A stretch of DNA of 39,140 bases from Gemmatimonadota bacterium (lineage in GTDB: Bacteria > Gemmatimonadota > Gemmatimonadetes > Longimicrobiales > Gaopeijiaceae), in contig JAOTVL010000016.1 of assembly GCA_029863525.1 (NCBI GenBank), positions 1-39,140 of the forward strand, given 5' to 3'. The notes under the pieces were generated by a model. The model searched no databases. It was not told the DNA's origin and saw only the letters and a list, made by a program, of their open reading frames with translations. Below, in pieces: positions 17,040 to 25,068 of this stretch. The position numbers and the translations under genes were made by a program. Each line of letters begins with the position of its first letter. Position 1 is the stretch's first letter.

Positions 17040-18413
17040 GTGCTGCCCAGGATCATCACCAGGCTCGTCGGCTGGGCGGTCGCGGTCTTTTACGACGTCG
17101 AGCGGACCGGACCCACCTTGCCGGCGGGTCCGGTCCTCGTGACGGCGAATCACCCCAACGCGCTCGTCGATCCGCTGGTGATCTTCCACACCGGTGGGAG
17201 AATCACGCGCCCCTTGGCCAAAGCGCCCCTCTTCGAGCAGCTGCTGGTGGGGACGGTCCTCAAAGGGCTGGGCGGGCTGCCGGTCTATCGTAAGGAGGAC
17301 GACCCGGCGCTCATGCACATGAACGACCGGACCTTCGACGCCGCCATCGCGGCGTTGCACGCGGGGGAGGCGGTCCAGATCTACCCGGAGGGGCAGAGCC
17401 ACTCCGAGCCCGCGCTCACCCGCATCCGGACGGGTGCGGCGCGCATCGCCCTCCTTGCCGAACAGAGGGCCGACTGGGGACTCGGGCTGCACATCCAACC
17501 CGTGGGGCTCACGTACACGAGAAAGCACCTCTTTCGGGGGTGTGCCATGGCGGCGTTCGGAGAACCTCTTTCCATCGCTCCGTACCGAGCCCGCTATCAA
17601 GAGGACGAGCGAGCCACGGTCAACGAGCTCACGGCCGAGATCCGCCGTCGCCTCGAAGCGTTGACGCTGAACTTCGAGCGGGCGGACGATCAGGCGCTCG
17701 TCGACGTCGCCGAACGGATCTGGACAAGAGGAAAGGGGCTCGCTCGGCCCCGGGAACGAGAGCCGATGGCGGACCGATTGCCGCGGCTGCAGCGCTTCGC
17801 GGAGGGTGTGCGCTGGCTCCGGCAGGTCGACGCGACCCGGCTCGACGCGCTCCGACACGACATCTCGCGCTACCTCAGCCTCATCGCGCTCTTGGGTGTA
17901 CGGGAGGGAGACGTGCCGTCGCGCTATCGCACGACGTCGGTCCTGCGCTACACCGTCGTGCAGCTGACCATGTTGCTCCTCGTTCTCCCGGTTGCGATCG
18001 TCGGCACGGTCTACTGGTTCGTCCCATTCCTGGCCACGCGGTGGATCGCACGACGATTCAAGCCCAAGCTGGACCAGGTCGCTACGTACAAGCTCGCGGT
18101 GGCGTCCCTGGCCTTTCCCACGTGGCTCATCGCGACGCTCCTGCTGGCGTTCTTCGCATCGGGCTGGACCATGGCACTCCTGCTCGCCCTCGCCCTCCCG
18201 GTGACCGGACTCGCCGCGGTCGCCTGGCGCGATCGACAGGAGGTCGTGCTCGAAGACGTCCGGGTCTTCCTGCGCGCGACCCGTCGCTCGACCTCTCGAG
18301 AGCGGCTCGCCGAGCTCAGGGCGCAGCTCGTACGAGAAATCGACGACATCGCCCGCCTGTGGCAGCAGGAGCGGCGGAGCCGACGGCAGATCGACGACGG
18401 AGTCGCCCGCTAG
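17040..18413 (+). CDS. PlsC-type 1-acyl-glycerol-phosphate acyltransferase family membrane protein
   Basis: The first 240 of 457 residues form an LPLAT domain. Block I is NHPNALVD at 37-44, in which His38 and Asp44 are five residues apart, not four as in the NHxxxxD form; I recall this longer spacing in some acyltransferase subfamilies. The later block is YPEGQSH at 115-121. The C-terminal half adds two or three hydrophobic helices (about 300-400) and a basic, coiled-coil-like tail. It probably acylates a phospholipid or lysolipid at the inner membrane. The start is GTG at 17040, preceded by purine-rich sequence. It stands between the sortilin-like gene and an outer-membrane protein gene, with gaps on both sides. 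Confidence 0.8.
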   Translation: MLPRIITRLVGWAVAVFYDVERTGPTLPAGPVLVTANHPNALVDPLVIFHTGGRITRPLAKAPLFEQLLVGTVLKGLGGLPVYRKEDDPALMHMNDRTFDAAIAALHAGEAVQIYPEGQSHSEPALTRIRTGAARIALLAEQRADWGLGLHIQPVGLTYTRKHLFRGCAMAAFGEPLSIAPYRARYQEDERATVNELTAEIRRRLEALTLNFERADDQALVDVAERIWTRGKGLARPREREPMADRLPRLQRFAEGVRWLRQVDATRLDALRHDISRYLSLIALLGVREGDVPSRYRTTSVLRYTVVQLTMLLLVLPVAIVGTVYWFVPFLATRWIARRFKPKLDQVATYKLAVASLAFPTWLIATLLLAFFASGWTMALLLALALPVTGLAAVAWRDRQEVVLEDVRVFLRATRRSTSRERLAELRAQLVREIDDIARLWQQERRSRRQIDDGVAR

Positions 18414-18427
18414 GGTCGTCTGGAACC

Positions 18428-18450
18428 CGCGGGGGCTGCCCCCGCGTTGT
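18428..18450 (+). terminator. Possible terminator hairpin after the acyltransferase gene
   Basis: CGCGGGGG at 18428-18435 pairs perfectly with 18439-18446 around a three-base loop, and is followed only by TTGT. The stem is strong, but the T-run is too short to be sure of termination. Confidence 0.4.
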
Positions 18451-18593
18451 AACCACGGCGGGGTGGACCCGTCGGACCCGATCGACGGAGGGGAGATGGG
18501 AACAGAACGCCGCGTCACATCGACGCGATGGACGGCCGGGACCCGGCGCGCGCGGCGTCATTTCCAGCCCGGAGGTGAGACATTCTTCGTCCA

Positions 18594-19469
18594 ATGAGTG
18601 CGCATCGGGCCGGCGCGGGCATGGTGGTAGCTGTGCTCTCGGCCCTCGCGGTGACCCCCGGCTCGCTCGAGGCCCAGTGGCCCGTGGGGCAGGGGGCGTT
18701 TTGGGCGAAGCTCTCGTTCTTCAGCCATCAAACCACGCAGGAGTTCCGCTCGAACGGCGACAAGCGCGATTATCTCGCCGACGATGCCGAGAGTCGGTCG
18801 CGGGCGGTTTTCTTCGATGCCCTGGTGGGTGCGACCGACCGTTTGGACGTCTGGGTCCAGGTGCCCTACTTCGACCTGAGCTTCGACGACGTCTCGAGCG
18901 CTCGGAACAGCACGGGGGTCGGTGATATCCGGGTTTCGGCGCGCTACAACCTCCTCCGCCTTCGCGGCGGCAGCATTCCCGTATCTGCCCGGCTCACGGC
19001 GAAGGTCCCGGTCGCGGACCTCACGGTCGATGCGGAGGTGATTCCAGTGGGGGAGGGGCAGTGGGACTACGAGGCGTGGCTCGAGTCGGGGATCTCTCTG
19101 TGGCCGCTCCCCCTCTATTCGGTGGCGTGGGTCGGCTACCGGTGGCGCACGCTCAACGACGAGACCACGCGTGAGCCGGGAGATGAATTCACGTTTCTGG
19201 CCGAATTCGGGGGGACGGAGCTGTTGGGTGGACTCGGGGCCAAGGCGGTGGTCGATGGGATCTTCGGGCGGGCCGGAACGATCCAGGGGATCCAACTGGG
19301 CCCCGACGATCGGCGACGGATCCTGTATGTCGCTCCGACGCTCCTGTACGGGTTTACACCTTCGACAATGCTTGAAGTCGGAGTACGTATCCCCATAATG
19401 GGAAGGAATTTCCCTGCTGGAGCGCCCTTCCAGATCGGCGTCTTCCACCAGGGGGCGCTGTTCGACTGA
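18594..19469 (+). CDS. Outer-membrane beta-barrel protein of transporter/phenol-degradation MetA type
   Basis: This 291-residue protein has a signal peptide ending near GSLEAQ, followed by amphipathic beta-strands throughout. Segments such as VWVQVPYF, GVGDIRVSARYNLL and PVSARLTAKVPV resemble the outer-membrane transporter family (MetA-pathway phenol degradation / FadL-like fold), in which GxGDxxxxxRY-type turns are common. The substrate is unknown. The ATG at 18594 is the only good start; a GGAGGTGAG element lies rather far upstream (about 14 bases), so initiation may be weak. No partner gene adjoins it. Confidence 0.65.
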   Translation: MSAHRAGAGMVVAVLSALAVTPGSLEAQWPVGQGAFWAKLSFFSHQTTQEFRSNGDKRDYLADDAESRSRAVFFDALVGATDRLDVWVQVPYFDLSFDDVSSARNSTGVGDIRVSARYNLLRLRGGSIPVSARLTAKVPVADLTVDAEVIPVGEGQWDYEAWLESGISLWPLPLYSVAWVGYRWRTLNDETTREPGDEFTFLAEFGGTELLGGLGAKAVVDGIFGRAGTIQGIQLGPDDRRRILYVAPTLLYGFTPSTMLEVGVRIPIMGRNFPAGAPFQIGVFHQGALFD

Positions 19470-19606
19470 CCAGGCGACGGATCGCCGTCGTGCCCTTGGC
19501 TCACGCGGGTGCCTCCTCTATCGTCCTGCGCCCCGCGCCGGGGCCGTTCGTCGTGAGCTCGGTAGCCCGATCCCGAGCCCGCGATCGATCGAAGGGTCGG
19601 CTCGAA

Positions 19607-19703
19607 GGGGGCGGAGGGAGACTGGTGTCTCCGGCGGTCTTCAAAACCGTGCAGCCCGGCTAGAACCCGGGTGGGTGGGTTCGATTCCCACACGCTCCCG
19701 CCA
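19607..19703 (+). tRNA. selC: tRNA-Sec, anticodon TCA
   Basis: The 97-base gene folds as a bacterial selenocysteine tRNA. The acceptor stem is 19607-19614 with 19692-19699 (seven pairs including one G-T, plus a terminal G-A mismatch). There is a two-base linker, then an extended six-pair D-stem (19617-19622 with 19627-19632) closing a four-base loop TGGT. The anticodon stem 19634-19638/19646-19650 carries the loop CTTCAAA with anticodon TCA at 19641-19643. The long variable arm has five pairs (19655-19659 with 19667-19671), and the T-arm is GTGGG-TTCGATT-CCCAC. Discriminator G19700 and an encoded CCA complete it. The element lengths match Escherichia coli selC segment by segment. It implies UGA recoding by SelA/SelB/SelD, none of which is in the window. 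Confidence 0.93.
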
Positions 19704-19720
19704 GCCCACGGGCCGACCGC

Positions 19721-20350
19721 TCAGCGCGGCAGCGGCACCCGTAGCGCCAGATCGACGGTGCCTCCAGGCCCTGGCCGAGCGTCCAGCTCGAGCGGGTCCG
19801 GGAACCGGGCGAGATGGGCCGAGACGTAGGCGTCGACGCCGCTGATCAGAAAGAAGAAGAGCCCGAGGGCCACCATGTCTTCCTGTTGCTCTTTTCGGGA
19901 ATCGAGCAGACCACGGAGCTCCGAGAGGTCGCGGTCGTCGTCCAGGCGCTGCTGGATCTCCTCGGGATCCGTCACGCCCTCCTTCGCGAGCCGGTCGAGA
20001 AGAACGCCTTCGCGGAAGCGCACCCGGTCCTGAGACTCACCCACCCGGACGCGCGTTCGCAGAGCGGTGTAGAGAATGGCGCCTTGGGCGGTGAAGTAGA
20101 ATCCGCCGCGCGTGTACGATCCAATCGCGGCGTGGCCCCAACCGGGGAAGACGAGTGCACGTCGAAACGCGGCACCCGGGGAGATCTCGAGGGGCGGGAG
20201 CGCTGCAGAAGTGGTGGGCGCGTTCGGTACGGGCCGCTCTTGCGCATCCAGGTCGGGGCGGGGGACCCCGAGCGCGATCACCACCAGCGCCGTCGCAAGC
20301 GGACCAACCGGGAACCGAGCCTTCGTCTTCCGGTGTGCTTTCCGTCTCAT
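19721..20350 (-). CDS. DUF5683 domain membrane-associated protein
   Basis: This 209-residue protein has a basic N-terminus and a hydrophobic signal/anchor (about 14-30) ending near LDAQ. The DUF5683 hallmark, a proline-glycine-tryptophan turn followed by glycines (FPGWGHAAIGSYTRGG), lies near 71-86. A helical hairpin with charged repeats follows (about 110-150), then a second hydrophobic helix (GLFFFLISGVDAYVSA). The function of DUF5683 is unknown. The ATG at 20350 overlaps the stop of the LpxH-like gene (ATGA), so the two leftward genes are coupled. A longer reading frame starting at 20581 would run inside the LpxH-like gene and is rejected. Confidence 0.75.
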   Translation of the reverse strand: MRRKAHRKTKARFPVGPLATALVVIALGVPRPDLDAQERPVPNAPTTSAALPPLEISPGAAFRRALVFPGWGHAAIGSYTRGGFYFTAQGAILYTALRTRVRVGESQDRVRFREGVLLDRLAKEGVTDPEEIQQRLDDDRDLSELRGLLDSRKEQQEDMVALGLFFFLISGVDAYVSAHLARFPDPLELDARPGPGGTVDLALRVPLPR

Positions 20351-21090
20351 CGATCCCGCCAGTCGAGCAGTTGGGGCGCCACGCCCGGCGCCAGGACTAC
20401 GTAGCTCTGATGGAACACCCAGTCTCCCGAGTTCACGTACCAGCGGCCCGATCCCACTTCTTTCGACATGGGCTGGTGGGTGTGACCCAGGAGCACGAGT
20501 TGGAGTTCCGGATCCTGCTCCAGCGCAGCCACCGCCCACGCCTCGAGCGCGGCGGAGCGCTCCCGTTGGCGTTCCCCCCATTGCTCCCAGCGATCCTCGG
20601 TGTTCGAGACTCCTCCGGCGATGCGGTCGCCGACCGAGACGGGCAGGAGCCCGAACGCGGTCCGCGTGACCCTGGATCGGAGCACGCGCTTCAGCACTCG
20701 GTACCCGTGATCGCCGTCACCCAAACCATCGCCATGGGCCAGAAAGGCCCGCCGACCGGCGATATCGCGGACCAGGGGCTCGGTCAGGAAGTCGACCCCG
20801 ACCGTGTCGCGCAGGTACCGGCCGCCCCACCAATCGTGGTTGCCTCCCACGAGCGTCACGGGAACACCGGACACGACGATGTCACGCAGGATCGCGAGTA
20901 CCTCGTCGTGTCCGCGCGTGGTGCCCCAGCGATACTCGAACCAGAAGTCGAAGAGGTCACCGTTGATGATGATCTCCGACGCCTCGCCCGCCGCGTGCGC
21001 GAGCCACGCCAGGAATGCGCGATGGTGAGCAGGCGGTGACGCGCCCAAATGGGCGTCGGAGGCGAGGAATACGGGTTTGATGTCAGGCAC
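20347..21090 (-). CDS. lpxH: UDP-2,3-diacylglucosamine diphosphatase (LpxH-like)
   Basis: This 247-residue calcineurin-like phosphoesterase has the metal-binding motifs of LpxH in order: SDAHLG (Asp12, His14), NGDLFDFWFEY (Asp45), GGNHDWW (Asn84, His85), HGDG (His119) and GHTHQP (His203, His205). The GDLFDxWxEY segment is typical of LpxH as opposed to general phosphatases. The enzyme would cleave UDP-2,3-diacylglucosamine to lipid X in lipid A synthesis at the inner membrane face. The length agrees with Escherichia coli LpxH (240). The closely related LpxH2 and UDP-hydrolase paralogues cannot be excluded by eye. It is the first gene of a leftward pair and diverges from the LolB-like gene. Confidence 0.82.
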   Translation of the reverse strand: MPDIKPVFLASDAHLGASPPAHHRAFLAWLAHAAGEASEIIINGDLFDFWFEYRWGTTRGHDEVLAILRDIVVSGVPVTLVGGNHDWWGGRYLRDTVGVDFLTEPLVRDIAGRRAFLAHGDGLGDGDHGYRVLKRVLRSRVTRTAFGLLPVSVGDRIAGGVSNTEDRWEQWGERQRERSAALEAWAVAALEQDPELQLVLLGHTHQPMSKEVGSGRWYVNSGDWVFHQSYVVLAPGVAPQLLDWRDR

Positions 21091-21140
21091 GCCCGAAGTT
21101 GCGGCGAACCGCCGATCGCTGGAAGGGGTAGGACCCGGCC

Positions 21141-21845
21141 ATGCTTCGACGACACTGCTCAGCCCGGCTCCGACCGGCGCTTGTCCTGCTTTCGGCCCTA
21201 TCGATCGCGAGTGGGTGCGGTCCCAAGCGCCTCGCTGTTCTCGGTCCGCTCGACCGCCCCGACTCGGTGGCCGAGTCGCTCGTGGCGAGATCGCGGCTCA
21301 CGGATCCGACGCGCATAGATTTCAGGTGGCGGCTCAACGAGTCCGGCTCTCGGGTGCGCGGGGTCGGCGTCGCGCGCGTCGAGCCGCCGTACAAGGCTCG
21401 ACTGGACCTCTTCCTCGACAACGGAGAGACGGTGATCGCCGCGGCCCTCGTCGAAGACGAATTGCGCCTGCCGCCGGGTGCTCCGGAGGACCTTCTGCCT
21501 CCGGTCGATCTCATGTGGGGCACGCTCGGCGTGTTCCGGCCGATCGAGGGCACGCGGCTGATCGCGGGCGAGCGCTTGGAGGCCGGGGCACGGAGGCTCC
21601 GCTACGCCCACGTCGACGGCCGTGAACTGGACTTCGAGTTGGCCGGAGACGCGCTTCGCTCGATCGAAGTCGTCATGGGAGGCTCCGCGCTGGAGTGGGT
21701 CCGACTCGAGCCGTCAGAGGACGGGCGTTACCCATACTCCGCGACCTACCGGAACCTGGTCGACTTCCGCGAGCTCGAGATCGAGCGGACCTCGGTGCGA
21801 ACGGTCGCGCCGTTCGACGCGGAGATCTGGGACCCGAGGGAGTAG
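21141..21845 (+). CDS. LolB/DUF4292-like outer-membrane lipoprotein
   Basis: This 234-residue protein has the lipobox SIASGC (lipidated Cys26). The mature region alternates strands in the way of the LolA/LolB convex beta-sheet: FRWRLNESG, ARLDLFLDNG, and a late AEIWDP. LolB-like proteins receive lipoproteins from LolA and insert them in the outer membrane; the DUF4292 group has the same fold without proof of that activity. Its stop lies directly before the ATG of the LptE-like gene, so both are likely part of outer-membrane assembly. It opens the long rightward array that runs to 34217. Confidence 0.6.
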   Translation: MLRRHCSARLRPALVLLSALSIASGCGPKRLAVLGPLDRPDSVAESLVARSRLTDPTRIDFRWRLNESGSRVRGVGVARVEPPYKARLDLFLDNGETVIAAALVEDELRLPPGAPEDLLPPVDLMWGTLGVFRPIEGTRLIAGERLEAGARRLRYAHVDGRELDFELAGDALRSIEVVMGGSALEWVRLEPSEDGRYPYSATYRNLVDFRELEIERTSVRTVAPFDAEIWDPRE

Positions 21846-22403
21846 ATGAACGGCCCCCGCAGGCTAGATTCCGACATGCCGTTGCGACACCCCACTCTCA
21901 GACGGACGATCTACGCCGCGGTCACGCTCGGGCTCCTTGCCCAGGCGGGCTGCCTCTATTCGTTCCGGGCGGGTTCGTTTCCGCCGCCGCACATCCAGAC
22001 GATCTCGATCGAGCCCTTCGAGAACGAGACCGCACGCTTCGAGCTTTCGGCGGAGCTGTACGACCAGCTCCTGCGCAACCTCCCGGGCGCCCTGGGTATC
22101 CGGACCGCGGGCGCCGACGTGGCAGACGCCGTGGTGCGCGGATCGATCAACCGTTACGACGTGGTCGCGCCCAACTACCGGGCCGGAGCCGCGGGTCAGC
22201 CGGCCCAGGTGCTCCAGCGCCAGGTCAACATCTCGGTGAGCGTCCAGATCGTCGACCTGGTCGAGAACGTGATCCTCTGGGAGTCGAACAACGTGACCGC
22301 GCTCGGGGAATTTCCGGAAGGGTCACCTGAGGATTCGGGCCGTCAGAGAGCCATCGAGCTCCTCGTTCAGGAGATTGTGGACGGAGCCCAGTCTAACTGG
22401 TAG
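21846..22403 (+). CDS. lptE: LptE-like LPS-assembly lipoprotein
   Basis: This 185-residue protein has a lipoprotein signal ending in AQAGC. CLYSFRAGSFPPPHIQTISIEPFENET is the family's typical opening (a Cys-Gly/Leu-Tyr-Ser-Phe start and a later PFENxT). A sheet and two helices follow, with a GSPEDSGRQRAIELL C-terminal helix. LptE (LptE/DUF4136-like fold) plugs the LptD channel that delivers lipopolysaccharide to the surface. Two starts are possible: ATG 21846, right after the upstream stop, and ATG 21876, which gives a more usual short signal. lptD is not in the window. Confidence 0.72.
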   Translation: MNGPRRLDSDMPLRHPTLRRTIYAAVTLGLLAQAGCLYSFRAGSFPPPHIQTISIEPFENETARFELSAELYDQLLRNLPGALGIRTAGADVADAVVRGSINRYDVVAPNYRAGAAGQPAQVLQRQVNISVSVQIVDLVENVILWESNNVTALGEFPEGSPEDSGRQRAIELLVQEIVDGAQSNW

Positions 22404-22475
22404 ATTCGGCCTCGCTTCCGCCCGGGGGTTGCGCCGACCTCCGGTCTCCACACGCCATCGCACGAAGGGGTAAGG

Positions 22476-22985
22476 GTGCTCCGAGCCTTCGGATTGGGCA
22501 CAGTACTCTTTGGATTCTGGTTGGCCCTGTCGGGCCACTATACGCCCTTGCTTCTCAGCTTCGGCGTAGGCTCGTGCATTCTCGTCGTCTATTTGGCCGA
22601 ACGCATGGACGTCGTCGATCACGAGGGTGTCCCGTATCACGCGACGCTTCGTCTCATCGCGTATCTGCCTTGGCTGCTCAAAGAGATCTTCCTGGCGAAC
22701 GTCGATGTGGCTCGAGTCATCCTCGACCCCAAGCTCCCGATCAGCCCCCGCATCGTCACGTTCCACGGCGGACAGCAGACGGACTTCGGCCGAGCGGTCT
22801 ACGCCAACTCGATCACGCTCACGCCGGGGACCATCACGACCGGGGTCGAGGGGCAGGATTACGAGATCCACGCGCTGCGTGCGGCCGATCTCGAGACGGG
22901 CGAGGAGCAGAGAATGGACGACAAATGCTGCTGGGTGGAGCAGGGGCGCTTCGGCGGCGGCCTCCTCGACACGGGCAACGCCTAG
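22476..22985 (+). CDS. mrpE: MrpE/MbhA-like cation antiporter subunit
   Basis: This 169-residue protein has two or three membrane helices (about 1-25 and 60-80) and a C-terminal cytoplasmic domain with the MrpE signature: NSITLTPGTIT near residues 109-119, followed by a HALRAADLE-type segment. In Mrp antiporters MrpE is a required small subunit, and in membrane-bound hydrogenase the equivalent is MbhA. It begins at a GTG behind purine-rich sequence after a 72-base gap, the largest gap in the array, so a promoter for the antiporter module may lie there. Its stop touches the next gene's ATG. Confidence 0.93.
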   Translation: MLRAFGLGTVLFGFWLALSGHYTPLLLSFGVGSCILVVYLAERMDVVDHEGVPYHATLRLIAYLPWLLKEIFLANVDVARVILDPKLPISPRIVTFHGGQQTDFGRAVYANSITLTPGTITTGVEGQDYEIHALRAADLETGEEQRMDDKCCWVEQGRFGGGLLDTGNA

Positions 22986-23270
22986 ATGTTCATCGTCGCC
23001 ACGGCAGGTATCCTCGTGTCGATGTCGATGGCGCTCGTGCGCGCACTCCTCGGCCCCACGGTCTACGACCGTGTCATGGCGGTGAACATCTTCGGGACGA
23101 AGACGGTGCTGCTCATCGCGGCGCTCGGCTTCCTCACGAACCGGCCCGAGTTCCTCGACCTCGCGCTCGTCTACGCCCTCATCAACTTCATCGGGACGAT
23201 CGCCGTCCTGAAGTTCTTCGAGTTCGGTGATCTCGGGCTGACCCGCCGGATCCAGCGAGGGGCCGATTGA
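22986..23270 (+). CDS. mrpF: MrpF/MbhB-like cation antiporter subunit
   Basis: This 94-residue protein of three membrane helices is typical of MrpF. The conserved loop LLGPTVYDRVMAVN (about 22-35) and the following FGTKTVLLI match the family. It directly follows mrpE without a gap and its stop overlaps mrpG. MrpF is a membrane subunit of the Na+(Li+,K+)/H+ antiporter complex, equivalent to MbhB. Confidence 0.93.
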   Translation: MFIVATAGILVSMSMALVRALLGPTVYDRVMAVNIFGTKTVLLIAALGFLTNRPEFLDLALVYALINFIGTIAVLKFFEFGDLGLTRRIQRGAD

Positions 23271-23614
23271 TGGACCTGGCCCTCGACGTGCTGAGCTGGG
23301 TCTCGATCGCGGGCGGCCTCTTCTTCATGCTCGTCGGTACCTTCGGGCTCTTGCGTCTCCCGGACGTCTACACCCGGCTGCACGCGGCGGGCATGACCGA
23401 CACCATGGGCGCCGGGCTCCTGCTGCTCGGCATGGCGCTCCAGACCGTACTCGGCATTCTGCACGGCGACACCCACTACTGGTCCGTTTTGGTGCGCCTC
23501 GTGCTGGTCTACCTGTTCCTATTGGCCACCAGCCCGATCGCGACCCACGCGCTCGCCCGCGCCGGCATCGCGGGCGGGGTCGAACCGTGGACGAACGAAG
23601 AGGTGGGTTCGTGA
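23270..23614 (+). CDS. mrpG: MrpG/MbhC-like cation antiporter subunit
   Basis: This 114-residue protein has three membrane helices. The MrpG signature RLPDVYTRLHAAGMTDTMGAG (split as RLPDVYTRLH and AAGMTDT) lies near 29-48. The ATG at 23270 overlaps the mrpF stop by one base; a TTG one codon earlier is possible. It ends inside the start of the next gene (GTGA). It is equivalent to MbhC in membrane-bound hydrogenase. Confidence 0.92.
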   Translation: MDLALDVLSWVSIAGGLFFMLVGTFGLLRLPDVYTRLHAAGMTDTMGAGLLLLGMALQTVLGILHGDTHYWSVLVRLVLVYLFLLATSPIATHALARAGIAGGVEPWTNEEVGS

Positions 23615-24279
23615 TCTCGCCCACCGAAGTCGTCGACATCGTCCTCCTGATCCTGCTCGCCGTCACGGGGGTCGCGGTCATTCGCACCCGTAACCTCTTC
23701 GCGGCGGTCATGCTCGCGGGAATCTACAGCCTCGTTTCGGCCGGCCTCTTCGTCGTCATGGACGCGGTCGACGTCGCCTTCACCGAGGCCGCGGTCGGGG
23801 CGGGCATCTCGACCGTGCTGATGCTCGGGACGCTCGCGTTGGTTGGCTACCAGGAGCACGAGCCTCGGCACACGCCCCTGCTTCCGCTCTTCGTGGTGGT
23901 GCTGACCGGGGGGATCCTGGTGTACGGGACGACCGACATGCCTCCGTTCGGGCACCCGGAGAACCCGGCACATCAGCACGTCGCCCCGCACTATCTGGAA
24001 GAGTCGGAGCACGAGGTCGGACACATCCCCAACGTCGTGACCTCCGTGCTGGCCTCCTATCGGGGCTACGACACGATGGGTGAGACCGCGGTGGTCTTCA
24101 CCGCCATGGTCGGTGTGCTCCTGCTGCTGTCGCGCGGGCCGCTGCCGCGCCGAGTGCACCACAATGGGCGTTGGATCACGGTTCGCCCCGGCACGACGCG
24201 AGAGGAGCTCGAAGCGCGGATGCTCGCCGAGTCGGGGGATGAGCCCGAGCCCGTGGACGGGGAGGGCGCGCGTGGATGA
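23611..24279 (+). CDS. MbhD-MbhE fusion (C-terminal part of MrpA as a separate protein)
   Basis: This 222-residue membrane protein joins two domains. Residues 1-80 match MbhD (DUF4040), with the helix-loop DVAFTEAAVGAGIST. Residues about 90-190 match MbhE, with VTSVLASYRGYDTMGET and a following helix. In canonical Mrp systems these domains form the C-terminal tail of the long MrpA subunit; in Pyrococcus membrane-bound hydrogenase they are the separate MbhD and MbhE. Here they are fused to each other but detached from the antiporter-like part. A His-rich linker (HPENPAHQHVAPHY) lies between the domains. The GTG at 23611 overlaps the mrpG stop, and the last eight bases overlap the MrpB-like gene. 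Confidence 0.88.
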   Translation: MISPTEVVDIVLLILLAVTGVAVIRTRNLFAAVMLAGIYSLVSAGLFVVMDAVDVAFTEAAVGAGISTVLMLGTLALVGYQEHEPRHTPLLPLFVVVLTGGILVYGTTDMPPFGHPENPAHQHVAPHYLEESEHEVGHIPNVVTSVLASYRGYDTMGETAVVFTAMVGVLLLLSRGPLPRRVHHNGRWITVRPGTTREELEARMLAESGDEPEPVDGEGARG

Positions 24280-24697
24280 CCGAGTGATTCTCCGGGTCGG
24301 AGCCAAGATCCTGATCCCCTTCATCCTGATCTTCGCCCTGTACGTCCAGTTCCACGGCGACTACGGCCCAGGAGGCGGCTTTCAGGCCGGCGTGATCTTC
24401 GCGGCCGCCTTCGTCCTGTACGCGTTGGTTTTCGGCCTCGGCAACGCCATCAAGGTGCTCCCGCCGAAGGCAGCGTACTTCTGCGGCGCGTTCGGAGTGC
24501 TTCTGTTCGTCGGCGTCGGATACGCCTCGATGGCGCTCGGGGGTGAGTTCCTCAACTACAGCGTCCTCGCGCACGACCCCACGCACGGCCAGCACTACGG
24601 AATCATCGGGGTGGAGCTCGGAGTGCTGATTACGGTCTTCGGCGTGATGGTGGCGCTCTTCTACGCCTTCGCAGGGCGTCGGAGGCTCGACAGGTGA
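24272..24697 (+). CDS. mrpB: MrpB/MbhF-like cation antiporter subunit
   Basis: This 141-residue protein has four membrane helices. The MrpB hallmark GDYGPGGGFQAGVI near residues 30-43 is complete, as is the later FLNYSVL segment. The GTG at 24272 overlaps the preceding gene by eight bases, and the stop overlaps the next GTG (GTGA). It is equivalent to MbhF and would sit beside the MrpA C-terminal domains, encoded immediately upstream. Confidence 0.92.
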   Translation: MDDRVILRVGAKILIPFILIFALYVQFHGDYGPGGGFQAGVIFAAAFVLYALVFGLGNAIKVLPPKAAYFCGAFGVLLFVGVGYASMALGGEFLNYSVLAHDPTHGQHYGIIGVELGVLITVFGVMVALFYAFAGRRRLDR

Positions 24698-25068
24698 TTG
24701 CGCTCGGCCTCTTCAACTATTGGGCGGTCATCGTGCTGATGATGGTCGGCTTCTACACGCTGATCGCGCGAGGCAACCTCGTGAAGAAGTTGATCGGGCT
24801 GAACATCTTCCAGACGTCGGTCATCCTGATGTACGTCTCGTTCGGGAAGGTGGAGGGCGGGACCGCGCCGATCCTGATCGAAGCGGCCGAGCACGGGGCC
24901 GAGGCCGCGGAGCCGATCCTGTACTCGAACCCGATCCCGCACGTCCTCATGCTGACCGCGATCGTGGTCGGCGTAGCGACGCTGGCGCTCGGGCTGAGCC
25001 TGGTCGTGCGCATCAAGGAAGCGTTCGGCACCGTCGAAGAAGACGAGATCCAGAGCGCGTCGCTGTGA
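24694..25068 (+). CDS. mrpC: MrpC/NuoK-like cation antiporter subunit
   Basis: This 124-residue protein has three membrane helices like NuoK and MrpC. The family segment NLVKKLIGLNIFQTSVIL lies near 28-45 and the PHVLMLTAIVVG helix near 82-93. A loop with GAEAAEPI separates the second and third helices. It starts at a GTG overlapping the mrpB stop. It is equivalent to MbhG. Confidence 0.92.
   Translation: MIALGLFNYWAVIVLMMVGFYTLIARGNLVKKLIGLNIFQTSVILMYVSFGKVEGGTAPILIEAAEHGAEAAEPILYSNPIPHVLMLTAIVVGVATLALGLSLVVRIKEAFGTVEEDEIQSASL

Noticed and set aside
16758-18518. Open frame of 586 codons on the minus strand across the sortilin-like and acyltransferase genes
   Set aside because: It spans two real genes and the gap between them, with no recognisable domain; GC-rich shadow.
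19607-19703. tRNA-Sec as an integration site for a mobile element
   Set aside because: No integrase, direct repeat of the tRNA 3' end or foreign-looking composition is seen on either side.
20351-20581. N-terminal extension of the DUF5683 gene to 20581
   Set aside because: It would lie inside the LpxH-like gene and add a low-complexity Gly/Arg/Pro stretch before the signal peptide. The ATG at 20350 with its ATGA overlap is better.
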